Positions 42,285 to 49,212 of a stretch of DNA of 64,000 nt are shown here, one piece after another; the first letter of the stretch is position 1, and each line of letters opens with the position of its first letter. The notes below the pieces were generated by a model that did no database searches, was not told the origin of the DNA, and worked only from the letters and a program-made list of their open reading frames with translations. A program made the translations under genes and the position numbers. Source of the stretch: Dongia_B sp035539215 (lineage in GTDB: Bacteria > Pseudomonadota > Alphaproteobacteria > Dongiales > Dongiaceae); contig DATLIX010000098.1 of assembly GCA_035539215.1 (NCBI GenBank), forward strand, positions 115,174 through 179,173, written 5' to 3'.

Positions 42285-43179
42285 CGGCACTCTCCCGTTT
42301 GTCCGCGACCTGGCGCAGGAAAGTTTCAGTCGGCAGGTCAGGCAGCCGGGCCGCATCCGCGATGCCGAGGGTGGCCCAGATGTCGATCGCATCTTTGGCG
42401 GCGCCGAAGCGTTGCAGCCGGCGTTCCAGCCGCTGCTGCTCGGCCTGCAAACCGGCGAGGCCCAGATGCGTTTCCCGGTCCAGCGCCGTGAGGGTCGCCT
42501 GGCGGAAGGCGCCGGTATCGTCATCGACAAAGACATCGGCCCCGCCGATCAGGTAGCGATGCTTGCCGCCCATGGTGCGCCAGACCAGGGCGCGGTCGCG
42601 GGAGTCGAATTCCTCGACGCCTCGATTGGTCTCAATCACTTCCGGGCCGCTGACGCTGATCCGTCCGGGCTCGGAGACGATCAGCCTGGAACAGCAGCCG
42701 GCGATCAGCCCGCCACCGCCATAGCAGCCGGCCCGGCCGCCGACCAGGCCGATGACCCGGTGGCCGGCCAGCCGCAGGTCGACAAGTGCGCGCATGATCT
42801 CGGCGATGGCGAGCTCGCCGGCATTCGCTTCCTGCAGACGCACGCCGCCGGTATCGAACAGGATCACCACATCATGCCCGATCTGGCGTGCCGCGCGCAG
42901 CAGGCCGGTGAGCTTGGCGCCGTGAACCTCGCCGAAGGCGCCGCCCATGAAGCGTCCCTCCTGTGCGGCGATCAGCACGATCTTTCCACCGAGCGCGGCG
43001 CGACCGATGATCATGCCGTCATCGAACTGCTCGGGCAGGCCGAAGAGCGCGAGGTGGGGACTGATCTCACGCTGCTCGGGACCGATGAATTCCACGAAGC
43101 TGCCGCGATCGACGAGTGCCGCCACGCGCTGGCGGGCACTTGCCTCATACCAGCTGGAGGTTGCCGCGGAATTGCTCAT
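42271..43179 (-). CDS. mdcD: Malonate decarboxylase beta subunit
   Basis: A 302-aa carboxyltransferase-type subunit related to acetyl-CoA carboxylase beta chains. Motifs: ARQRVAALVDRGSFVEFIGP, AAQEGRFMGGAFGEVHGAKL, LFDTGGVRLQEANAGELAI and an oxyanion/glycine-rich GLVGGRAGCYGGGGLIAGC. With MdcE it catalyses decarboxylation of malonyl bound to the MdcC carrier, without biotin. The start overlaps the end of mdcC by four bases, and its 3' end overlaps mdcE. Full length relative to the family. The paralogous plus-strand frames over it are shadows. Confidence 0.94.
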   Translation of the reverse strand: MSNSAATSSWYEASARQRVAALVDRGSFVEFIGPEQREISPHLALFGLPEQFDDGMIIGRAALGGKIVLIAAQEGRFMGGAFGEVHGAKLTGLLRAARQIGHDVVILFDTGGVRLQEANAGELAIAEIMRALVDLRLAGHRVIGLVGGRAGCYGGGGLIAGCCSRLIVSEPGRISVSGPEVIETNRGVEEFDSRDRALVWRTMGGKHRYLIGGADVFVDDDTGAFRQATLTALDRETHLGLAGLQAEQQRLERRLQRFGAAKDAIDIWATLGIADAARLPDLPTETFLRQVADKRESADDAR

Positions 43180-43493
43180 GCTTCGGGCTCCTCGATCAGG
43201 CGAACACTCTGAGCGAGACGCAAGGCGACGGTATCGGGCCGCGCGCCGCCATCATTCACGGAGATGCGCAGGCCGCCGGCGGCGCGGCGCGCCACGAAAT
43301 CGGCCACCACGGCCTCCCAGACGGCACCAAATCCATGCGCCGCCGTGGCGATGTCGATGGTGCAGGCATCGACGGGCAGGGTCCGTTCGACCAGCACTTC
43401 GAGATTGCCGGAGGCGACGACACCGACGATCGCCTGTCGGCGTGTGCCGCCTGCGGCGGTCGGGGCTTTCAGCGTGAAACTGAGCTTTTCCAT
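43176..43493 (-). CDS. mdcC: Malonate decarboxylase acyl carrier protein (delta subunit)
   Basis: A 105-aa carrier protein that carries acetyl/malonyl thioesters on a phosphoribosyl-dephospho-CoA arm. The attachment serine is Ser28 in VVASGNLEVLVE, matching the conserved SG-x-LEVL pattern of the family. GGGAGA seven bases before 43493 selects this ATG (METLSF-like start MEKLSF); another ATG at 43508 is less well placed. It lies 16 bases after mdcA and overlaps mdcD by four bases. The C-terminal VNDGGARPDTVALRLAQ segment is typical. Confidence 0.93.
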   Translation of the reverse strand: MEKLSFTLKAPTAAGGTRRQAIVGVVASGNLEVLVERTLPVDACTIDIATAAHGFGAVWEAVVADFVARRAAGGLRISVNDGGARPDTVALRLAQSVRLIEEPEA

Positions 43494-43509
43494 CTGCGGA
43501 TCTCCCATT

Positions 43510-45156
43510 TCACCAATTGCGGAACCGGCTTGGCGGCCGATAGAGCGCGCCTGACGCAAGCACGATGTCCTTGATCGAGCGGGCCGCCAGCAGGCGGCGG
43601 TCGGCGTCGAGGGGATCGATGCCGAGATCTTCCGGGCGGCGGATGATGCCGCGTTCGCGCAGGCGCTCGACCATCTTCTTATCGCGGGCGCGGCCGATTT
43701 CGGTATAGCCGGCCACCCCGCGGATCGCCTGTTCGCGCTCGTCGCGGTCACGGCACAGCAGCAGATTGGCGATGCCTTCCTCGGTGACGATATGGCTGAC
43801 GTCATCCCCGTAAACCATCACCGGCGCCAGATCGAGCTTGAGTTTGGCGGCAAGCTCCAGTGCATCGAGCTGCTCGACGAAGAGCGAGACGTTGCCGTCG
43901 CCAAAGCTCTCACCGATCTGCACCACCAGTTTGCGGCCGCGCCGCAAGGCAGCGGCGGTTGTGGAATCGGCCTCGGCACCGGCTTTCAGCCAGGGCTCGC
44001 TGGGATGCCGGCGGCCGCGCGGATCGGAACCCATATTGGGGGCACCGCCGAACCCGGCGATGCGGCTGGTCGTCACCGTCGAACTATGGCCGTCGAGATC
44101 GATCTGCAGCGTCGACCCGATGAACATGTCGCAGGCATAAAGCCCGGCTGTCTGACAGAACGCACGGTTCGAGCGCAGCGACCCGTCCGGTCCCGTGAAG
44201 AAGATGTCGGACCGCGCGGCGACATAATCCTCCATCCCCACTTCGGAGCCGAAGCAATGGATCTGCTCCACCCAGCCTGCCTCGATGGCGGGGATGAGGG
44301 TTGGATGGGGGTTGAGGGCGAAATGCGTGCAGACCTTGCCTTTCAGCCCCAGCTTCTCGCCATAAGTCGGCAGCAGCAACTCGATCGCCGCGGTATTGAA
44401 GCCGATGCCGTGATTGAGGCGGCGGATGCCATAGGGCGCATAGAGGCCCTTGATGGCGAGCATCGCCGTCAGGATCTGCGTTTCCGTGATTGCCGCCGGA
44501 TCGCGGGTGAACAGCGGTTCGACATAGAAGGGTTTCTTCGCCTCGACGACGAAGTGCACGAGATCGCCCGGAATATCGACGCGCGGTACCTTGTCGACGA
44601 TCTCGGCGACCTGGGCGACGACGAGGCCGCTCTTGAAACTGGTGGCTTCGACGACGGTCGGCGTGTCTTCGGTGTTGGGGCCGGTATAGAGATTGCCCTC
44701 GCGATCCGCGCAGACGGCAGCAATTAGCGCCACCTGCGGCGTCAGGTCGATGAAGTAGCGGGCGAACAGCTCGAGATAGGTGTGGACGGCGCCGAGCTCG
44801 ATCTGGCCGCCGAACAGCATCCGCGCGATGCGCGCCGATTGCGGGCCGGAATAGGAATAGTCGAGGCGCCGCGCGATGCCTTTCTCGAAGACATCGAGAT
44901 GCTCGGGCAGGACCACGCCGGATTGCACCATATGCAGGTCGTGAATCCGCTCGGGATCGACGCCAGCAAGGGCGGCCGCAAGCAGATCCGCCTGCTTCTG
45001 GTTATCGCCTTCCAGGCAGACCCGGTCGCCCGGGCGCAGCACCGCAGCGAGGAACGCCGGCAAATCGTCACGCCGGACGCCCTTGCCGGCAGCGTATCGG
45101 CTTCCGGCCTCAAGGCGCGCGGCCAGACCGGCCCTTTGCTTGGCCCAATCTGTCAT
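43510..45156 (-). CDS. mdcA: Malonate decarboxylase alpha subunit (acetyl-S-ACP:malonate ACP transferase)
   Basis: A 548-aa CoA-transferase-like enzyme that exchanges acetyl for malonyl on the MdcC carrier. Recognisable segments: LRPGDRVCLEGDNQKQADLL, DLHMVQSGVVLPEHLDVFE, FGSEVGMEDYVAARSDIFF and SRIAGFGGAPNMGSDPRGRRH. AGGAG 13 bases before the ATG at 45156 supports this start rather than an in-frame ATG at 45258. First gene of the operon. A promoter with TTGACA at 45220-45225 and a -10-like TACAAA at 45197-45202 (minus strand) overlaps one of three GTATAC operators, so repression by the nearby GntR/FCD protein is likely. Confidence 0.95.
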   Translation of the reverse strand: MTDWAKQRAGLAARLEAGSRYAAGKGVRRDDLPAFLAAVLRPGDRVCLEGDNQKQADLLAAALAGVDPERIHDLHMVQSGVVLPEHLDVFEKGIARRLDYSYSGPQSARIARMLFGGQIELGAVHTYLELFARYFIDLTPQVALIAAVCADREGNLYTGPNTEDTPTVVEATSFKSGLVVAQVAEIVDKVPRVDIPGDLVHFVVEAKKPFYVEPLFTRDPAAITETQILTAMLAIKGLYAPYGIRRLNHGIGFNTAAIELLLPTYGEKLGLKGKVCTHFALNPHPTLIPAIEAGWVEQIHCFGSEVGMEDYVAARSDIFFTGPDGSLRSNRAFCQTAGLYACDMFIGSTLQIDLDGHSSTVTTSRIAGFGGAPNMGSDPRGRRHPSEPWLKAGAEADSTTAAALRRGRKLVVQIGESFGDGNVSLFVEQLDALELAAKLKLDLAPVMVYGDDVSHIVTEEGIANLLLCRDRDEREQAIRGVAGYTEIGRARDKKMVERLRERGIIRRPEDLGIDPLDADRRLLAARSIKDIVLASGALYRPPSRFRNW

Positions 45157-45196
45157 TTTGCCCACTCCTATATGCGATAACACGTGTGGAAGCGGT

Positions 45197-45225
45197 TTTG
45201 TATACCGGTTGCGCTTATTTGTCAA
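45197..45225 (-). promoter_or_regulatory. mdcA promoter
   Basis: On the minus strand a perfect -35 hexamer, TTGACA, at 45225-45220 is followed after 17 bases by TACAAA at 45202-45197. This is 41 bases before the mdcA start codon. The GTATAC operator at 45200-45205 overlaps the -10 element. Confidence 0.6.
45200..45205. promoter_or_regulatory. GTATAC operator 1 (mdcA side)
   Basis: A GTATAC core, in TTTTGTATACCGG, overlapping the mdcA -10 element. It matches the core of the ATTGTATACAAT site bound by the GntR-family regulator MdcY of Acinetobacter. Confidence 0.6.
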
Positions 45226-45229
45226 TATG

Positions 45230-45237
45230 TGTATACA
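45230..45237. promoter_or_regulatory. GTATAC operator 2 (centre)
   Basis: The palindrome TGTATACA, in ATGTGTATACATAA, is centred exactly 31 bases from operator 1 and lies just upstream of the mdcA -35 element. Confidence 0.65.
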
Positions 45238-45290
45238 TAAATCGCTGTGCGCATCCATTCAGAATTTATATAAGGGGTGTTGCAATGAAA

Positions 45291-45300
45291 GTGTATACAC
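45291..45300. promoter_or_regulatory. GTATAC operator 3 (madL side)
   Basis: The perfect 10-bp palindrome GTGTATACAC is centred 62 bases from operator 2. It lies 50 bases before the madL start codon and downstream of a -10-like TATAAG at 45269-45274, a position suited to repression of madLM. Confidence 0.65.
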
Positions 45301-45349
45301 ATTGGGTCCTGGCCGACATCGGCCCGGCGCGAACCGGGAGCGCACGGGC

Positions 45350-45796
45350 ATGATGATTTCCGGCGTCGCGCTCCTCGCCATCTGCACCCTGCTGGGGGCG
45401 TTCCTGGGCGATGCGCTCGGGGTGTTGCTCGGCGTGAAAGCCAATGTGGGCGGCGTCGGCATCGCCATGATGCTGCTGATCGCCGCACGATTATGGCTGG
45501 CCCGGCGGGGCCGTCTGACTGTCGGCGCGAAGGCCGGCGTCGAGTTCTGGGGATCGCTTTACATTCCCATCGTCGTCGCGATGGCGGCGCAGCAGAATGT
45601 CGTCTCGGCAATTGCCGGCGGCCCGGTGGTGGTGACGGCCGGCGTTGGCGCGATCGTCATCTGCTTTACCACCGTGGCGCTGATCAGTCGCTTTAGCGGC
45701 CGCGTGGAAACAATGGATGAGATCGAGGCGCGCGAGGCGCGCGAGGCGGCGGCTGCGCCCGGCCGTTCATCCGCCGCCACGACCGACGTTGCATGA
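45350..45796 (+). CDS. madL: Malonate transporter subunit MadL
   Basis: A 148-aa inner-membrane subunit of the MadLM malonate uptake system, described as a sodium-coupled symporter in Malonomonas. Four hydrophobic segments are visible: ISGVALLAICTLLGAFLGDALG, VGGVGIAMMLLIAARLWLA, the region around LYIPIVVAMAAQQNVVSA, and VTAGVGAIVICFTTVALI. A charged Ala/Glu/Arg cytoplasmic tail follows. GGGAG ten to fourteen bases before the ATG marks the start; the frame is open upstream without support. It is divergent from mdcA and ten bases ahead of madM. Confidence 0.93.
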   Translation: MMISGVALLAICTLLGAFLGDALGVLLGVKANVGGVGIAMMLLIAARLWLARRGRLTVGAKAGVEFWGSLYIPIVVAMAAQQNVVSAIAGGPVVVTAGVGAIVICFTTVALISRFSGRVETMDEIEAREAREAAAAPGRSSAATTDVA

Positions 45797-45806
45797 GGAG
45801 AACGCT

Positions 45807-46571
45807 ATGAGCATGGCCTTGCATGCATTGACGGCGAATGCGCTTGTCACGGCCTTTGCCGTGGTCGGGATCATCATGTGGGTATCGGCAGCGATCTCGA
45901 AACACCTGACTTTCGGTCGCATCCATGGCTCCGCCATTGCCATCGTCATCGGCCTGGCACTGGCATTCTTCGGCGGCGTGATGACGCACGGTGACAAAGG
46001 CATTGCCGATATACCTGCACTGGCTGGTATCGGCCTGATGGGTGGCGCCATGCTGCGCGATTTCGCCATCGTTGCCACGGCATTCGAAGTCGATGTCGTG
46101 CGGGCGCGGAAGGCCGGATTAATCGGCGCCGTTGCGCTGGGTCTGGGCACCATCCTGCCGTTCCTGTTTGGCATCGGCGTGGCGGCAGCCTTCGGCTATC
46201 GGGACGCCGTCTCCATGACGACGATCGGGGCGGGGGCGATCACCTATATCGTCGGCCCGGTGACGGGCGCTGCTCTCGGCGCAAGCTCCGCCATCATCGC
46301 GATCTCCATTGCGACCGGTGTACTGAAGGCGATACTGGTGATGATCGGGACGCCCTTCGTCGCCAAGGCGATCGGCTTGAACAATCCGCGCAGCGCCATG
46401 GTATTTGGCGGGTTGATGGGAACGGTGAGCGGTGTCGCCGGCGGCCTTGCCGCGACCGACCGGCGCCTGGTGCCCTACGGCGCCTTGACCGCCACGTTCC
46501 ATACCGGTCTCGGTTGCCTGGTCGCCCCCTCCATCCTGTATCTAGGCGTGAGGGTTCTGGTGGGGAACTGA
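45807..46571 (+). CDS. madM: Malonate transporter subunit MadM
   Basis: A 254-aa polytopic inner-membrane protein with about eight helices. It forms with MadL the malonate transporter feeding the decarboxylase. Characteristic segments are HLTFGRIHGSAIAIVIGL, DIPALAGIGLMGGAMLRDFA, GAGAITYIVGPVTGAALGAS and MVFGGLMGTVSGVAGGLAATD. AGGAG before the ATG at 45807 gives strong initiation ten bases after the madL stop codon. It is followed by the GntR/FCD regulator, so madL-madM-regulator probably form one transcript. Confidence 0.94.
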   Translation: MSMALHALTANALVTAFAVVGIIMWVSAAISKHLTFGRIHGSAIAIVIGLALAFFGGVMTHGDKGIADIPALAGIGLMGGAMLRDFAIVATAFEVDVVRARKAGLIGAVALGLGTILPFLFGIGVAAAFGYRDAVSMTTIGAGAITYIVGPVTGAALGASSAIIAISIATGVLKAILVMIGTPFVAKAIGLNNPRSAMVFGGLMGTVSGVAGGLAATDRRLVPYGALTATFHTGLGCLVAPSILYLGVRVLVGN

Positions 46572-46610
46572 GACCCTGCCGGGCATTTGAATTTTCGTCG
46601 GGAGCTGCAC

Positions 46611-47303
46611 ATGACAAGCATCTTGAATGGACTGGCCGGGATGGACGAGGACCGCAGCCTGCTCTCCGACCGGATTCGGGATGCGCTGACGGACCAGATT
46701 GCCTCGGGCGAACTCACCGCCGGCTCGGCGCTGGATGAGCAGCATCTCGCCGATCGCTTCGGCGCTTCGCGGACACCGGTGCGAGAAGCGCTTCGGCAAT
46801 TGGCCGTGAGCGGCCTGGTCGAGATGCGGGCGCGTCGCGGCGTCATCGTCACCCGCATGACGCCCGAACGGGTCATGGATATGTTCGAGACCATGGCGGA
46901 AATCGAGGCGATGTGTGTCAGGCTGGCGACCTATCGCATGACGCCGCTTGAGCGCAGCCATCTGCTTGAGCTGCATGATGCATCGCAGGCTATGGTCGAG
47001 GCACGCAATGTCGACGCCTATGACGCTTTCAATCGCGAATTCCATGTCTGCCTTTACCGCGCGACGCATAACACATTTCTCGAGGAGCAGGCGATCGCCA
47101 TCCGCACGCGGCTCAATGCCTTTCGCCGCACGCAGTTGCGCCAGGGCGACCGCATCCAGAAGTCGCGCGAAGAGCATGAATCCGTCATGCAGGCAATCGC
47201 CGAAGGCGATGGCGAAACCGCGGCACGGCGCATGCGGGCGCATATGCTCAACGCGGCAACGGCGCTGGGGCGCTATATCGAGGCGCACGACAGGGAAGCC
47301 TAA
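46611..47303 (+). CDS. mdcY: GntR/FCD-family regulator of malonate catabolism
   Basis: A 230-aa transcription factor of the FadR subfamily of GntR. The N-terminal winged helix is SDRIRDALTDQIASGEL through DEQHLADRFGASRTPVREALRQL. The C-terminal all-helical FCD ligand domain has the metal-binding pattern (FNREFHVCLYRATHN, EEHESVMQAIAEGD, MRAHMLNA) with Asp and three His. GGGAG before 46611 selects that ATG over an in-frame TTG at 46587. Cotranscribed with madLM. By analogy with MdcY of Acinetobacter it should repress through GTATAC-centred palindromes, and three lie in the mdcA/madL gap. The ligand is probably malonate (inference). Confidence 0.88.
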   Translation: MTSILNGLAGMDEDRSLLSDRIRDALTDQIASGELTAGSALDEQHLADRFGASRTPVREALRQLAVSGLVEMRARRGVIVTRMTPERVMDMFETMAEIEAMCVRLATYRMTPLERSHLLELHDASQAMVEARNVDAYDAFNREFHVCLYRATHNTFLEEQAIAIRTRLNAFRRTQLRQGDRIQKSREEHESVMQAIAEGDGETAARRMRAHMLNAATALGRYIEAHDREA

Positions 47304-47592
47304 GCAGGATCGTCGCTGCGTTCGGCTGTCCCGCCGTGGCGGATGTCGTGCAAGGCCGACGCGCGTTCCAGCAGCGCTCAGTTCACTCGTTGCGATGTAC
47401 GCAAGCCGCACTGCGATTCACCGAAACGCGAAATCTATCGCTGAAATTTTGCAGTAAGCTGTAACCAAGATCGGCGTAGCGACGAATGGAATGGCATAGG
47501 TCGTTACGGGCCTGGTGGCTTGCAAGCCACGCCGCTATTCATCGCAGATTTCTCTGCATCTGGTTCTCAATCGAAGAAAAGGAATGCCTCCC

Positions 47593-48369
47593 ATGATCAG
47601 TCGTCGCGCCGTCTGTTTCGGTCTCGCTGCAAGCGCGGCCAGTGCCGTGGTCGCATCAAGTATCCCCGCTTTTGCCGCCGCGCCGGTGCGGGCGCGCAAT
47701 GTGGTTCTCGTCCATGGCGCCTATGCCGATGGGTCGAGTTGGTCGGAAGTGATCCCGCTGCTGCAAAAGGCCGGCCTCAACGTCTCCGCCGTGCAAAATC
47801 CGTTGATGTCGCTGGAAGAGGATTGCGCCTATACCCGGCGCGTGCTCGCGCTGCAGGATGGGCCGACCGTGCTGGTGGCGCATTCCTATGGCGGGGAGGT
47901 GCTGACCGAAACGGGTGTGGATCCCAAGGTCACGGCGCTGGTTTACTGTGCCGCCCGGGCGCCGGATGCCGGCGAAGACTACACAGCACTTGCAAAGACC
48001 TTCCCGGCTCCGCCGGCCTCGGCCGGGGTGGTCCATTCCGGTGGCTTTGCGCAGCTGAGCGAGCAGGCCTTTCTGCGGGATTTCGCCGGAGACGTCGATC
48101 CCGTCAAGGCGCGCGCGCTTTACGCGGTGCAGGGCCGTATCGCCGATACGCTTTTCAGCGCCAAGGTGACGCAGGCGGCCTGGCATACGAAGCCGAGCTT
48201 CTATGCCGTCTCGACCCAGGATCGCACGATCAATCCGGATCTGCAGCGCTTCATGGCGAAACGCATGAAAGCGAAGACGATTGAGATCCCGGCCAGCCAC
48301 CTGGCGATTGTCTCGCGTCCGGCCGAGATCGCGGCTTTGATCCTGGAGGCCGCTGGCGCCCAGGCCTGA
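47593..48369 (+). CDS. Secreted alpha/beta hydrolase with Tat-like signal
   Basis: A 258-aa alpha/beta hydrolase, EstC/salicylate-esterase-like. The N-terminus SRRAVCFGLAASAASAVVAS, with twin arginines and a hydrophobic core ending AFAA, looks like a Tat signal, so export to the periplasm is likely. The catalytic domain opens with VVLVHGAYADGSSW, has nucleophile Ser in AHSYGG, and ends with the His in IPASHLAIVSRP. ATG 47593 is preferred because AAGGA is 11 bases upstream; an ATG nine bases earlier is too close to it. It appears monocistronic, after mdcY and before the HPF fusion. The substrate is unknown. Confidence 0.85.
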   Translation: MISRRAVCFGLAASAASAVVASSIPAFAAAPVRARNVVLVHGAYADGSSWSEVIPLLQKAGLNVSAVQNPLMSLEEDCAYTRRVLALQDGPTVLVAHSYGGEVLTETGVDPKVTALVYCAARAPDAGEDYTALAKTFPAPPASAGVVHSGGFAQLSEQAFLRDFAGDVDPVKARALYAVQGRIADTLFSAKVTQAAWHTKPSFYAVSTQDRTINPDLQRFMAKRMKAKTIEIPASHLAIVSRPAEIAALILEAAGAQA

Positions 48370-48501
48370 GCGCCATCTCCGGGGAGAAGCATGGATGATG
48401 TCACAGCGGGGCGGTTGTTCCACGGCTGTCCCGCCGTGAGATCAGTCCTGCTGACCTATACCGGTGATCTTTACCGGACACGGGGTGATCTGGGTCGGCG
48501 G

Positions 48502-48515
48502 TTGATCTAGGTCAA
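48502..48515. promoter_or_regulatory. FNR/FixK-type box ahead of the HPF-cold-shock gene
   Basis: TTGATCTAGGTCAA matches the FNR/FixK consensus TTGAT-N4-ATCAA in nine of ten defined bases. Its centre is 62 bases before the start codon, consistent with an activator site just upstream of a promoter. Confidence 0.65.
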
Positions 48516-48570
48516 GGCGGTCCGCCTGCATTTGGCATGAGTATGAGAAAAGTTATCTCATGGAAAATGT

Positions 48571-49155
48571 ATGGCTATCCCTCTTCAGATCTCGTTCAGC
48601 GATATGGCTGTATCGGATGCAGTCAAGGCGCGCATCGAGGAGCTTGCAGTCAAGCTGGATCGGTTTCAGGACAGCATCACCAGCTGCCACGTGGTCGTCA
48701 GCCTGTCCGGCCGGCATCACCGCAAGGGCCGCCTGTACGATGTCAGTATCGATCTGAAGATGCACGGGCATGAAATTGCGGTCAACCGCAACCCGATCGA
48801 AGATCATGCCCATGAGGACATCTATGTCGCCGTGCATGAAGCCTTCGACACCCTGTTGCGTAAACTGGCAAGCTTCTCACAGCATCAGCGCGGTGACGTG
48901 AAGGCGCATGAAGCCGAGCCGTCGGCCGTCGTCGTTCGGCTGTTTCCGGACGAGAATTACGGCTTCATCGAGGATGCCGAAGTGGGGGAGATTTATTTTC
49001 ACGCCAACAGCGTCGCCGATCAGGGATTTGCGCAACTCGCCGTCGGCAGCAAGGTCCATTATCGCGCGGAGCCTGGCGACAAGGGGCTGCAGGCGACGAT
49101 CGTAAAACCTGTCAAGGGTGCACGCCGTTCAGGCACAACCTTGTCTCTCTGGTGA
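48571..49155 (+). CDS. HPF/RaiA-like ribosome-associated domain fused to a cold-shock domain
   Basis: A 194-aa cytoplasmic fusion. Residues 1-100 are a ribosome hibernation (S30EA/RaiA) domain: IQISFSDMAVSDAVKARIEEL-like helix, DSITSCHVVVSLSGRHH, then YVAVHEAFDTLLRKLASF. Residues about 118-175 are a cold-shock OB fold (VVRLFPDENYGFIED, GEIYFHANSV, VGSKVHYRAEPGDKG) that should bind RNA. It probably binds and silences ribosomes during stress or slow growth. It is monocistronic. An FNR/FixK-type box lies upstream, so expression may rise under oxygen limitation (inference). Only a weak GGA precedes the ATG. A similar box precedes the Lon-related protease gene. Confidence 0.9.
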   Translation: MAIPLQISFSDMAVSDAVKARIEELAVKLDRFQDSITSCHVVVSLSGRHHRKGRLYDVSIDLKMHGHEIAVNRNPIEDHAHEDIYVAVHEAFDTLLRKLASFSQHQRGDVKAHEAEPSAVVVRLFPDENYGFIEDAEVGEIYFHANSVADQGFAQLAVGSKVHYRAEPGDKGLQATIVKPVKGARRSGTTLSLW

Positions 49156-49212
49156 GGGTGACATGAGCAATCCGCCGCTGGAAGGGCGCGCGGGCAGGAT
49201 GGGGCGGCATCC

